Assembly (NCBI GenBank): GCA_033002965.1
Contig: JAURVB010013631.1
Span: 1-64,000 of the forward strand
Origin: Piper betle
Lineage: Eukaryota; Streptophyta; Magnoliopsida; Piperales; Piperaceae
Direction: 5' to 3'
Length of the DNA stretch: 64,000 nucleotides
Position 1 is the first letter of the stretch, and each line of letters opens with the position of its first letter. The position numbers and the translations under genes are program-made. Shown piece after piece: positions 11,733 through 24,053 of the stretch. The notes under the pieces were generated by a model. It ran no database searches and had not been told where the DNA came from. It was given only the letters and a program-made list of their open reading frames with translations.

Positions 11733-12548
11733 ACTAACCTAAAAATGAATTGACGGACCACCTAATCTCAGAATGACCTGGGAGACAATTTCTAATCTGA
11801 GAATGATACTGGGAGACCATGACTAACCTCAAAATAAATTCGGGGACTACCTAATCTCAGAATGAGCTGGGTGACAATGTTCTAATCTCATAATGAACTT
11901 AGAGACTATGACTAACTTCAAAATGAATTGGGGGACCACCTAATCTCAGAATGAGCTTGGAGACAATGTTCTAATTTCAGAATGAACTGGGAGACCATAA
12001 ATAACCTCAAAATGAATTGGGGGACCACCTAATCTTAGAATGAGCTAGGGGAAAATGTTCTAATCTTAGAATGAATTGGAGACCATGACTAACCTCAAAA
12101 TGAAGTGGGGGACCACATAATCACAGAATGAGCTGGGAGACAATTTCTAATCTCAAAATGAACTGGGAGACCATGACTAACCTCTAAAAGAATTGGCGGA
12201 CCACCTAATATTAAAATGAGCTGGGTGACAATTTCTAATCTGAGAATGAACTGGGAGACCATGACTAACCTCAAAATGAATTGGGGGACCACCTAATCTC
12301 AGAATGAGCTGGGTGATAATTTTTAATCTCAGAATGAACTGGGAGACCATGACTAACCTCAAAATTAATTTGGGGACCACCTAATCACAGAATGATCTAG
12401 GAGACAATTTTCTAATCTCAGAATGAACTGGGAGACCATGACTAATCTCGAAATGAATTGGGAGACCACCAAATCTCAGAATGAGCTGGGAGACACTTTC
12501 TAATTTTAGAATGAGCTGGGAGACCATGACTGACCTCGAAATGAATTG
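11733..12548. repeat. Hairpin tandem array D (about 29-bp units in an 88-bp higher-order repeat)
   Basis: Units alternate between TCTCAGAATGAGCTGGGAGA, TCTCAGAATGAACTGGGAGA and CCTCAAAATGAATTGGGGGA types. Three in a row make a repeat of about 88 bp, present about nine times. Each unit has facing complementary ends (CAG with CTG in one type, CAA with TTG in the other). The array lies between the 469-bp duplication and an F1 LTR terminus; which element it belongs to is unclear. Confidence 0.8.
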
Positions 12549-14507
12549 TGTAACGACCCGCCATTTGTCACAACATTATGGGCCTAGCTGGAAAGGTGTT
12601 ACTCAAAATTTAAGCAAATATGTCTAACATTTTTGTAAACAAAAACATATATAAAGATCCCACAGTCTTGGACCGTTTCCCAGTAGCCACACTTATTTCT
12701 CAAATAGTAAAAAAAAGAGTCCTCATATTTATTTTGCTCCATGCGCTAGTTGTCAATCACCTAATCTCGTATCTGCACACCTACAGAGGCAATTCCGCCG
12801 CGTTAGTGATTACAATACTAAGTAGTAGAATAGATAAAACAAAACAAGTACATTCCACTATTTCCTTAAGTTTATTTTAATATGCAGTGGAGCGATTCCG
12901 CTGTACTCCAAAACAATGCAGAGGAGGTACCCGTTGTGATCCGCACACCCTAGCAGTAGGCCTTTTGTGGGGAGGCTACCACTACCGTCTCCAGTGCCAG
13001 TGCCTCACACACACCGGCCGTAGCCTTTTTGTGGGGTAGCTATCACTACACTCAGGTGATTGTTGCGCCCCGTTTGTAGGGAAGCTCTCACTACCAATTT
13101 TAGTGCCAGTGCCTCGTACACCCCGGCCGTAGCCTTTTTATGGGGAGGTTATCACTGCACTCCGGTGCCAGTGCCTTACACACCCCGGCCATAGCCTTTT
13201 TATGGGGAGGCCATCACTGCACTCAGGTGATGCCTATGCCCCGTTTGTAGGCAAGCTCTCACTGCCAACTCTAGTGTCAGTGCCTCACACACCCCGGCTG
13301 TAGCCTTTTTATGGGGCGGCTATCACTGCACTCCAGTGCCAGTGCCTTGCACACCCCGGCCGTAGCCTTTTTAAGGGGAGGCTATCACTGCACTCCAGTG
13401 CGATTGAGGAATCGCTGTGCCTATAACGACCCAGTCCAAAGTGCACCGTAATGGCCTAAGTCATTTCTTTAAAATGGGTACCCCGAAAGTTAAAGATCTA
13501 TAGTCCATTCCCACTTATAAATAGGATCTTCTCCCAGTAGGTATTAGATGTGGTACTAAGTGAGGGATCTCACAATCCACCAACCTTAGGAAATTTCGTT
13601 CCCGAAATGCCTATTCGTGGCCCGTTGCTAGCCCCAACCCACGTCCTTTCTGGCCCGTGACCAGCAGCCTAGTCAACGTTTCTAGTCCAGCCCACCATCT
13701 AACACAGAACCAGGTCGGCTCTGATACCATTTGTAACGACCTAGCCCAAAGTGCAACATAATGGGCTAAGTCATTTCTTTAAAATTGGTACCCCGAAAGT
13801 TAAAGATCTATAGTCCATTCCCACTTATAAACAGGATCTTCTCCTAGTAGGTATTAGATGTGGGACTAAGTTGAGGGATCTCATAATTTTGTAACGACCC
13901 AGCCCAATGTGCAACGTAATGGGCTAAGTCATTTCTTTAGAATGGGTACCCCGAAAGTTAAAGATCTATAGTCCATTCCCACTTATAAACAGGATCTTCT
14001 CCCAGTAGGTATTAAATATGGGACTAAGTTGAGGGATCTCACAATCCACCCACCTTAGGAAATTTCGTCCTCGAAATGCCTATTCTTGGCCCGTTACTAG
14101 CTCCAGCCTACGACCTTTCTGGCCTGTGACCGGTAGCATAGCCAATGTTTCTAGTCTTGGCCCGTTGCTAACCCCAGCCCATGACCTTTTTGGCCTGTGA
14201 CCGGCAGCCTAGCCAACGTCCTTTGTCCATCCCACCATCTAACACGGAACCAGGTCGGCTCTGATACCATTTGTAACGACCCAGCCCAAAGTGCATCGTA
14301 ATGGGCTAAGTCATTTCTTTAAAATGGGTACCCCAGAAGTTAAAGATCTATAGTCCATTCCCACTTATAAACAGGATCTTCTCCCAGTAGGTATTAGATG
14401 TGGGACTAAGTTGAGGGATCTCACAGTGCCTCACTCGCCCCGGTCGTAGCCTTTTTATGGGGCGGCTATGTCTACTCCAAAACAATATCGATGCATTACA
14501 CAATTTA
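12549..14507 (-). repeat. F1 LTR fragment (F1-c), interrupted by a TRIM-A dimer
   Basis: The LTR terminus TGTAACGACCCGCC is at 12549. The sequence follows the full-length F1 LTR through the primer-proximal region and array C to 13421. It is interrupted by 13422-14425 and resumes to about 14507, where it stops abruptly against F2 interior. The U3 part is missing. Confidence 0.8.
13422..14425 (-). mobile_element. TRIM-A tandem dimer: LTR-interior-LTR / LTR-interior-LTR
   Basis: Four 153-154 bp LTRs lie at 13422-13574, 13732-13885, 13890-14043 and 14272-14425, with interiors of 157 and 228 bp. Each interior has a primer site (GGCTCTGATACCA, minus orientation) and a purine-rich end. The whole block is flanked by GTGCC at 13417-13421 and 14426-14430, so it entered as one unit. 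The two central LTRs are separated by only four bases, ATTT. Those equal the two bases normally found outside each LTR (AT on the polypurine side, TT on the primer side). Confidence 0.9.
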
Positions 14508-14800
14508 CGGCCAAAGAGAGATATTTGACTCATACTAGATTTTTTGCATAGATGATGGGTTTAGTGAGGGAGTGTCCATTAGGGAGACCGTGTTTTCCTT
14601 GTGCTTCACCAGCACAATTAGGTCTTACCTTGGGACATAAGATTGGGCCTTTGCCCTAAGTATAGGAGGTGCCTTTGTGGTACTATTTAGGACTTAAACT
14701 GCAGGTAACCGAAGCAGACCAGTCTAGAGGAGACAACTTCACCCCAGCTTGGGACCGCTGTAGAAATGGACTTCATTCAGACAATACCACACTGACCAGA
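14508..14800 (+). mobile_element. F2-1 interior, resumed part
   Basis: Collinear with the F2 interior at about 34390-34660 (for example GTGAGGGAGTGTCCATTAGGG). It ends at ACTGACCAGAGG, where it is joined to an inverted F2 copy through short repeated filler. Confidence 0.7.
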
Positions 14801-14856
14801 GGTAACCAACACTGACCAGAGGTCTTCTTGCCTTTGTGTGGTGTAGGTAACCAACA
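14791..14856. other. Patchwork junction between two inverted F2 copies
   Basis: ACTGACCAGAGG occurs at 14791-14802 and 14811-14822. GGTAACCAACA occurs at 14801-14811 and 14846-14856. The two flanks are thus copied alternately across the junction, the pattern left by templated end-joining. Confidence 0.65.
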
Positions 14857-15650
14857 ACATTGTTTGAACATACAGACACTAGTGGAAGAGGGGAAAGTGG
14901 TGAAGCATCCATGGGACTATAGAACCACCTTGCTACTCATCCTCATCCAGTTTTATTTCCTCGAAGTGGTACATCTCAAGTCATCTATCCAAACTTTCAT
15001 CTATGCTCCAAGTACCTCAGTGGCTCTACTGTCATAACCACATTCTTCATCCACAATGATTTGATTGAAGGTCCAAGTTCTCCAAAGTAGGCCTCAAACT
15101 ATGCTTAATTGATCTACTTAAGCCATTCTAAGGTCTCTGCTCATGTGTCACATAAGTACGTGAGCATCTCCATACTTCAAGCTCCCTACTTGTGTTATAT
15201 CTTATAACTCTATCTCATAATATACACCACGTCCCAAGGACGAACCGATGCGGTGACATGCGAAAGACGGCAAGTGCTCGAGTGTGGTCACCAAATTCTA
15301 GGTACTCCCAGTCACCATCCAACTCAACCTTTACTAACTTAACATGAGGACACTATTAGTTGTCCAAATCTCTAGCACATAAAAAAAGACAAGGCGTGTC
15401 TATAAGCTTATCATTACTTCTTGTGAGATCCATGCTTGCATCTACTTAAATCATAAGCTCATATCCATCTCCTAGCTCAGCTATTAACACTGAAACATGC
15501 ATCGCCCAAGTTTAACTGAGCAAAAATCAGAAAAACTAAGAAAATACAAAAAGAAATACTGGTCAACTTGGCTAAGGACCGCTTCACACACTTGGCTTAA
15601 AACAAAAGTCTTTCATCTCAATAGACCAAGACTTGGCTCTAGTACCAGTG
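14846..15650 (-). mobile_element. F2-2 interior fragment
   Basis: The reverse strand follows the first 800 bases of other F2 interiors, from the primer site next to the LTR (GGCTCTAGTACCAG at about 15636-15649) to the region matching 8455 in F2-1. No coding frame; the frame at 14828-15037 is a chance one. Confidence 0.75.
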
Positions 15651-17617
15651 TGTAACACCTTGATTTCGGTTCACCTATGAACCAAATTAGAAATGTTACG
15701 ATCGAGTCGAGTCATATTTGAAGTTGTTGGTTAGTACAACTCAATGATGAAATACATCGAAACAACCCTCTTGGTGTTATGAAAATGGAAGACATTGTCA
15801 AACATACATCAAACACATTAAATATAAATAAAAACAATAAAGCAAATAACTGCATTGAGCTCAACTGTGTGTAGCCTTTATCTTTCCTTCACTCAAAGTT
15901 GACTCAAAATTTGTAAGACCTACATATATTATAAGAAAAACATCAGTAACAAGTGTTATTGGTCAAAAAAATAACTAATACAAGCTGACAAAAGGGTATT
16001 CCACTACCCACATAAACTTATGAAACTTTAAGATTGTCTTAAACTGGGCGGTAAGCAAACATACTTAAGCAATTACCGGCTCATATGCACGGCTCATAAT
16101 CATATTCATACATATATATAACGCTTACGCCTTCACACCTTCCTTATCACCCGCCATAGTACTCTAGTGGCAAAAGGAACAGTTAAGTTAGTGCCACATA
16201 TTCCGGAAATGTGCTGCATTACGTAATACCATCATACACCGCACTACCTCATGGTTTGAAAGAGTACTAGTGTGATTCATGCATATCTCCATATCGCTCA
16301 ATCTCTTATTCGTGAAATCCATAAAAATGTGCGTACTTATATAATAGGCTTCGGAAAGAGGTTATATTATAAATTTCTTGAGCTTAAGTTCCAAAACCAA
16401 CAAGGGGTCTCATCCTTGTAGTTTTATTAAACAAACGTATAAAATACGGCTAAGTGGCCCGACAATGGAGGGATCGGATAAAACTCCGCCGATGTCGTTG
16501 TACGTATAAAACACGATCACACTCTACACGCAAGGAGTCAAGCAAAGGGGGAGAGAGTCCTACGGCCTAGTGGTCCAAGCTCCAAGCATATATGTACATC
16601 TACAGTAAGCTCGGACTCCAAAACCTACATCGGAATCCACTACTAAATAAAATACTAACATCACTATATGATGAATGCTCGTGGTGTGTGCCCATATCAT
16701 TAATACATCACAACAAAGAAAACAAAACTAACAAACCTATAACTAAACATGTGGCACACAAATCAAGACAAAATAATAATCAATAATAAATAAAAAAGAA
16801 CTGCATTCATATATAATTAGATAAATAATAATTACATAAACATGAACAATACTTTAATCATAAAATAATAATATAATTATACTATATAAATATATAGGTA
16901 AACATGAATAAATATCAACATATACGCGTGTTAGTAAACATATAAATAAATAAATATATAATATTTCAATAAATAAATAAATAAACATAAAAATAGTTAA
17001 TACTCATTAATAATGAGTATTAATAATATCATAGTCCGACAATACAAGAATACATAATTAAATATAAATAAATAATAACATACACATAACGAACAAGTAA
17101 ATATATATATATATATATATATATTTAGTACACAAAATATTCACAAGTAAATATAATGTTAATAATAACAAATAATCATATAAATACTCATAATATATGA
17201 TAAACATATAAATAAAAAAATAATGAATAAATAAATAATTAATTAATTAAATACAACAATAAATAAAGAAAAATCATCATAACATCTAATAATCCTAAAT
17301 CATGTGAAAATACATCTAAATTAATGTAAGGATTCTTGAATTACAAAAAATGGTCGAGAAACAATAGAAAACAGGCTGAACCAAACCCAACTAAGCTGAA
17401 CTAGACCGAATTGAATGGCGTGAATCAACCCGGTATGGGCTAATTGGAAAATGGGCTAGATTGGCTAGGCTGATGGACATGGGCTGGAAGACTCGGTCAT
17501 GACCAGGCGGACGTGGTCGCGGGAATGGGGACAAGGTCACAAACAAGCGGACGCACTCGCAAGCAGGTGGACGTGATCGCAAGCAGACGGATGCAGTGCG
17601 GGTAGGCGGTGTGGCTC
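15651..17617 (-). repeat. F2-2 LTR, missing its U3 part
   Basis: It begins (LTR 3' end, minus strand) with TGTAACACCTTGATTTCGG and continues through the block ending ACCACGAGCATTC, the 16780-17300 AT-rich tract, and the GC-rich block at 17380-17610. The first kilobase seen in other F2 LTRs is absent. The frame 17391-17639 is within the GC-rich LTR block and is not a gene. Confidence 0.75.
17101..17124. repeat. (AT)n microsatellite
   Basis: Uninterrupted AT repeat of about 12 units within the AT-rich LTR tract. Confidence 0.9.
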
Positions 17618-17702
17618 GAGCTTGGTCGAACCAACTCAAGATTGCCTAAACAGAACAAAACAAAAATCGGGTAAAACCCAAAGCCGAAATTGGGGTTTTA
17701 CA
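17618..17702 (-). repeat. Inverted U3 start of an F2 LTR
   Basis: On the minus strand this reads TGTAAAACCCCAATTTCGG... to ...AAGCTCGAGCC, the first 85 bases of an F2 LTR. The base after it on the plus strand (17703) is the exact continuation of that LTR in the opposite orientation. Confidence 0.75.
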
Positions 17703-17870
17703 AGTTTTTAGATTATGAGTATGGGACTAGATAGCCGTATGAGCATGTTACAGTGGCTGAGTATGCCAAACATGTAGATGATAAGATAATGAGTTATCAA
17801 TGTAAATTGAGCTATACAGGTTTGTCTGTATATGTTAACCAGGATTTTAGGCCTAGATGTAGGCTGTTGC

Positions 17871-19155
17871 TGTAACGACCCGCCATTTTTCACAATACTA
17901 TAGGCCTAGCTGGCTAGGCGTTATTCGAAGTTAAACCAAACCAACCCTGTAACAACCAGCCCTAACCAGTCCGGGCGTTACTTATATGTTACATGATTTC
18001 TATTTAAACCATAAGTATGACTCATTCAAAGTAAATTATAGTTAGTCAAGACATAATAATAATAGTCCCATAGTCTTGGATCGTTTCCCAAAGCCACATA
18101 TATAACACAAGAAAATAAAAGGAAGTCCAATTTATTATCTATTCTCCTACCCTGATTTCGTAAAAGAACCACCAACCATACTTTTATTCTTCTTTAGGTG
18201 AGCTGAAATCAAACAATCTTGATTAGCCTACATACCCATGTCGGGATTAAGCTCAATGTAGTTCTACAGGCTCTCAGGTCATTCTGAGATTAGGTCCATT
18301 CTGACATAACTATTTTTGGCTGTCAGATCCATTCTGACATATCCATTTTTTCTGTCAGGTCCATTCTGACATGTCTATTTTTGGCTGTCAGGTCCATTCT
18401 TACATATCCATTATTGGCTGTCACGTCCATTCTGACATATCCATTATTGGCTGTCAGGTCTATTCTGACATATCCATTTTTCGCTGTCAGGTCCATTCTG
18501 ACATATCCATTATTTGCTATCAGGTCTATTCTGATATATCCACATTATTGGCTGTCGGGTCCATTCTGACTTATCAATTTTTTGCTGTCAGTTCCATTCT
18601 GACATATCCATTAACAAAGCACAAAACAAACACCCGACCCCAAAGACTCGCAGCAGTTCATACCAAGCAGTTGACAGGAAACCCATGCATAAGACGCTAG
18701 GGATCTAGCCACTTAACAAAGGCGTCTCCAACAAAACTTTGCATGCAAGAATCCAAATGAAAACAAATAAGTTGAAGGATGAAATACTCACACAGTAATG
18801 GGGAGATCGCCTGGGATGGAGATGATGCCTGAAATATTCCCTCCTCCTGCATATATATACACTCCAACCATTCCCTCCATTCAATTCTCATACCCCATCA
18901 TCCATTGGTATTTCCTATGTTCAACGAGCCCCTTCATTAAATTCTCACACCCCATCATCTATTGGTATTTCCTAGGTTCAACGAGCCCCTTCATTAAATT
19001 CTCACATCCCATCATTAATTCATGAATAGGTATTTTCTAGGTGACCTTAAGTCGAACCATGACCGGTCAACTTGATAACCAACCATATCGATTCATCCAT
19101 ATTTATTTCATAATATTTAGGTTCGAGTCTTGTAATAAAAATCATGATTTTTATA
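17871..19155 (-). mobile_element. F1-type solo LTR (F1-d), with a double terminus
   Basis: The outer terminus TGTAACGACCCGCC is at 17871 and a second terminus TGTAACAACCAGCC at 17948. The other end is TTTTTATA at 19155. Flanks GTTGC (17866-17870) and TTTGC (19156-19160) give a 5-bp target duplication with one mismatch, and the F2 LTR is continuous across the insertion. There is a TATA-like TATATATA at about 18851-18858. Array A lies in the transcribed part. No interior, so a solo LTR. Confidence 0.85.
18271..18612 (-). repeat. Hairpin tandem array A (33-bp units)
   Basis: About ten units of consensus GCTGTCAGGTCCATTCTGAC + ATATCCATTATTG. Each contains the inverted pair TGTCAG/CTGACA around a 6-7 base loop. 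At 18272-18289 the pair is TCTCAG/CTGAGA and at 18518-18536 it is TATCAG/CTGATA, so both arms changed together. Frames read through it on the plus strand (18371-18700) are repeats, not proteins. Confidence 0.85.
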
Positions 19156-21881
19156 TTTGCAGCGTTTAGTATCTATTTGGGATTTTTATAGTATCTCATT
19201 GTATGCATCACAAGGATATTAAACCATTAGATTGTGCCCTGTGGGCCTTGCTCGAATGCGTTTAGGGTTTGAGGCCCATTAGCCCTTCATGCCTTGCTTC
19301 CCGCCTCTAGAGTTAATTTCAAAACTCGAGTCAATTTTGATCCGAGCATTTCGTCTACACACATATTGCATATACCGATAGGTGGGTCTCACTAGATCAC
19401 GAGTTGTCAAACATTAAGATCATGCCACGTGGCAAGATCTGAGCCGCCCACATCAGCGCTGGCTTTGCCATATTATTTCCTAGATCTTCAACGACTTCAC
19501 TGTGTTAACGCCACCGCCACTTCGGTTGGCTGCCGGTGAGTCTCCACACTTCCTCGGGTACCCATTGGGTACGGTTTTAACCAACTCGCGCCAGCTTTCC
19601 ATTTGAAATCACCGGCGTTGTTGCAGTCGCTGTCGGTGACCGAGTTTTGATCAATATTCATCGTCGCCACCGTCACCGTTTTGGTCTTTTTCCGGCACCG
19701 GCGAGGCACCTTCGGCTAATCTGTTCCCCTTGCCGAGATCTTCCTTTTGAGACCAACATCGACCTCCAATGTGACCATGATAGCTGTCAGTGGGTGGGCT
19801 TCACCGATCATCACCGCCATCACATTCCTTGACCTCCCCTCCTTCGATCGCGACTAGCAATGACCCCAGCCGTACTGCCGTTAGCGTTTTCCGGCAATAG
19901 GAACTAGCAGTGACCAACACCCGACCTGTTTGCCCAGTTCGCACTTTGCCTGCCTGCGACCATGTCTGCCGGCACACGTTCGCGTATGATTATTCGAGTA
20001 CTGTTTGTGTCGTGGTCATGCCCGAGCCCATGTCAGTGTCTAGCTACCTTGCCAACACTGTTCATTGGCTCAGCTGAGTCGACTTAGCTCGACTCGGTCA
20101 ACTCACATGGGTTGACTCTGTTCGCCATTTCAACCCGATTTTTGCTGTTTTTTACGGTTTTTGGTAATTCTAGAACCCTTATATAAGTTTATATACATAT
20201 TCATATTATTTAGCATAATTTGATGTTATAGGTGTTTTTCATTATTTATATATTTATCTATTTTTAATTTATTTAATAATTAATATTTATTTATATTTAT
20301 TTATATGTTTATCGTATATGATGTTTGTTTACATGATTATTTGTTATTATTTATATTATATTTACTTATTAATGTCACTCTTTTTATGTTTACTAAATTG
20401 TATATATTTATTTATTGATTTATTTACATGTTCATTGCGCGTACGTTATTATTTAGTTGTATTTAATTATCTATTCTCTAATGATGACTATGATATCATT
20501 ATTTTTATGATTAATTAAAATTAAATAATTTTTTATTTAATTATTTATAGAATGATTATGTATTTATTTATTTATTTGTTTATCTGATTACAAAAGGACT
20601 ATATATAATATTTACTTGTGTTTAGCTATTTACGTATATAGTATATGATATTATTATTTTATTATTGGAGTATTTATTATTTTTATGTATTTATTATCTA
20701 TATATTTATTCATGATTGTATGTATTTATTAATTTATTATTTTTTATTAGTTATTTTATTTATTACGTCTCGATTTATGTGTTGTGTTTAGCAATATGTT
20801 TATTTAGTATAGTTTGTTTTTATTAAGATGTATTAATGATGTGAGCACACACCACGAGTATGCATAATATAGAAATGTTAGTATTTTACTTACTATAGTA
20901 TTAGAATGTAGGTCTTAAAGTCCGAGCTCACCACAAATGTGCAGATACGCTTTGACCGTGGACCACAGGTCCGTAGGGTTATCCCTCTTTGCTTGACTCC
21001 TTGTGTATCTAGTTTAATCGTGTTTTAAATATAAGGTGACATCGGCGGTGTTTTATCGGATCCTTTCAATATCAAGCAATTTAGTTGTGTTTTCTATGCA
21101 TGTTTACTAAAACTACAAGGATGAGATCTCTTGTTGGTTTTCGAACTAAAGCTCCAGAAATATATGATAAAAGCCTCTTCCCTAAGTTTATTATATAAGT
21201 AAGTGCACTTTTACGGATTTCACCAATAAGAGAATGAGTGGTACAGATATATGTATGGACCGCACTAGTACTCCTTTAAACGTTAAGGTAGTTAGGTGTG
21301 TAAGGGTACTGTGTTATGTTGGGCATTTCCGAAATTTGTTTCACTAACTTAACTGTTCCTTTTGCCACTCGAGTACCGTGACAGATAATATGGAAGATGA
21401 GCAGGCATAAGCGTTGTGTGTATGAATATAAATATGTGCCGCACACGTGAGACGACACTTGTTTAAGTATGTTTGCTTACGGCCCAATGTGAGGCAATCT
21501 TGACATGTCATAAGTTTTCGTGGGTAATGGAATACATATTTGCCATTTTGTATTAGTTATTTTTCGGACAAATAACATTCGTTACTTATGTTTTTCGTAC
21601 AATATATGTAGGTACTGTAATCGTGAGTCGACTTTGGTGGGAGGACAGATAAGCGCTACACGCAAGTTAGCTAATTGCATTTATTTACTTCCTTACTTGT
21701 ATTTATGTTCGATGTGTTTGGACGTGCATTGAATAATGTCTTCTATTCTCATGACACTAAGAAGGTTGTTTCAATATATTTTATCGATCAAGTCGTACCG
21801 ATTGACAACTTTAAACATGACTCGACTCGATCGCAACATTTATGATTTGGTTCTTAAGTTAACTGAAATCGGGGTGTTACA

Positions 21882-24053
21882 ATAATCACTCATAATTATA
21901 TTATTTGTGTCATAACGAAAAGTAAAAAAATGACTATTTAATTAATACGAATGGGTCCCAATCCCAAAAATTTAATAAATAAAACTTATTTAAAACCATT
22001 GTACCGATATTCTAAAGGTTATAATTCATAATTTATGATATTAATTTTTAAGAATTAATTTAATTAAATATCATTTATTGTTCATTATATGATTTACAAA
22101 CCCTAAACAAAATAACCTAATTATTTTTTACGGGGTTTTACAATCTCCGCAGCTTGAGAATTTTTGTCCTCGAAATATAATAACGTTATAAGGAGAAAAA
22201 TTAGGGTTTTACAATCTCCCTGCTTGTGAATGTTTGTTCTAAAAAATATAATAGGATTATAAAAGAAAATTACTCATTTATCTAACTTCTTTATTATCCT
22301 ATCTTAGGCCTTTCTTCTTTTATGTGTTAGTATAATTGTATCTAGTTCTATAGAAGTTACTTTAAATATCTTCATATTTTCTTTTAACAAATTCATTTTA
22401 GAAAAATCACGATTTACAAAAAAATTTCCACTTCAATTTTGCGATAGTGGATCACGTTAGTCAATTTGATCTACTTCTTCACTACTTCTACAACTTAAAG
22501 CAAAATTATTCGAGGACATCTCAAAAGTTGATCCCCTAGAGTAATCATTATATATTACTCTATACATATCTTTATGTTTCATTTGTGTCTTTACTTTTTA
22601 CAGACTCATATATTGCCACATAGCAAACTATAATCCATTGGTGTTTTTTTTCTTTATTTAATTATTGCCACTCACATGCATAGCTAAAGTTGGGCACACT
22701 ATCCCATGACACTGACTTCTTTAATACCACTTGTAACGACCCGCCCGTTACGAGCCACAAGTCAAGTGTTATTATATAAAACTAAGTGTCTCATAAATTA
22801 ATTTTCTATTAATTTTCAAGATTTTTAAAATAAACCCATGGCATAAAACTTAATATAATAAATGCTCGCAATAATCTAAGCCTCATAAACCGAACCAAAA
22901 TCCCACTGCCATGCAAACAATCTAAAGTATAATAACAAATAAGAAAATTTGAAAGTCAAATAACAGAGTCCTCTAGCCGTTCCAACTCTACCCATCCTTC
23001 CATACTCACACCTGCGGAGGCAATTATGTATTAGCGATAAAAATACTAAGTCATATAATTACAAGAAACAAGTTAATATATTCCACAACATCTGAATTCG
23101 AATATTTTGATAACTTGAGCCTATGTCGAGCTCTTATTTTGCTCGGAGGGTGGCCACCCATCTAGCTGCAATCCCATATATGCGCACACAAGCTACATGG
23201 CCCTCGGATCTGTAGTTACCGATGTTAGTCATTGACTCACCATCTCAGTATCAGAAGTGCATAATGAGTCATCTTGCACCATTGTGCCCTGTCACCCCTT
23301 TTGGCATGTGGGCAGGTATTTAATCTCTGAAGAATTTTAAGGGTGCTACATTGTGCCAGATTGAGTTAATTTTTTGACCATGGTTGCACTCAACGCATGG
23401 TGGTCTAATATACGCTCAGGCAGACCAAGACACCCAAATTAGAATATATGATTTTAAGGGTGGGTGCTGCCCAGTATCGGACTGAGCAAATTCTTTAACC
23501 CGGTTGCACTCGGCGCATGGTGGTCAAATATGGGCTTACGCCGACTAAGACTCATAAATAAGAATACATAACATTTTAAGTAATTATACAGACTTAGAAT
23601 TTTGTTGAGGCCTACAATACATGATCCTAATATAAACGAAACTTCTTGAAAACTTTCCCTTTGTGAGCTAAATATGATTATAAATTATTAAGTTGATATT
23701 TTATTTACCATTAACAAAATTCTAATTTATATAAAAGACTATGTGTGGAATTTAATAAGTCAATGCATTAAATTTTAGATACAAGAACGTAATCACTCAT
23801 AATTATATCATTTGTGTGATAACAAAAAGTCAAAAAAATTGACTATTTATTTAATGCGAAGGGGTCCAAATCCAAAAAAGTTAATAAATGAAATTAATTT
23901 AAAAACATTGTATGGGTACTCTAAAAATTATAATTGAAAATTTATGATATTAATTTTTAACAATTAATTTAATTAAATATTATTTATGGTTACTTTTAAG
24001 ATTTAAAAAAACCCTAAATAGAATAACTTAATTATTTTTTTATGGGTTTTACG
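21882..24053 (-). mobile_element. Reduced F3 LTR element
   Basis: On the minus strand: a 5' LTR (22732-24053, about 1.32 kb), a decayed primer site (TTAATACCAC next to 22732), a 589-bp non-coding interior, a purine-rich stretch (RC of ATCTCCGCAGCTTGAG at 22143) and a truncated 3' LTR (21882-22142). The LTR end plus polypurine region is repeated at about 22208-22268. The LTR matches the solo LTRs at 51262-52610 and 57157-58407. Two copies of the conserved box lie at about 23348-23430 and 23474-23555. Confidence 0.8.

Larger units (their letters stand above)
17703..21881 (+). repeat. F2-3 LTR (+), split by an F1 solo LTR
   Basis: It starts at the position just after the LTR's first 85 bases (AGTTTTTAGATTATGAG) and is interrupted at 17871-19160. 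It then runs through the GC-rich block (19400-20150), the ATTT-rich tract (20180-20800) and ends GGGGTGTTACA at 21881. No F2 interior follows; an F3 LTR fragment abuts directly. The frame 20318-20518 lies in the AT-rich tract and is not a gene. Confidence 0.8.

Noticed and set aside
18271..18612. CRISPR-like array of about 33-bp repeats
   Set aside because: Units are joined directly without unique spacers, and the context is a plant LTR.
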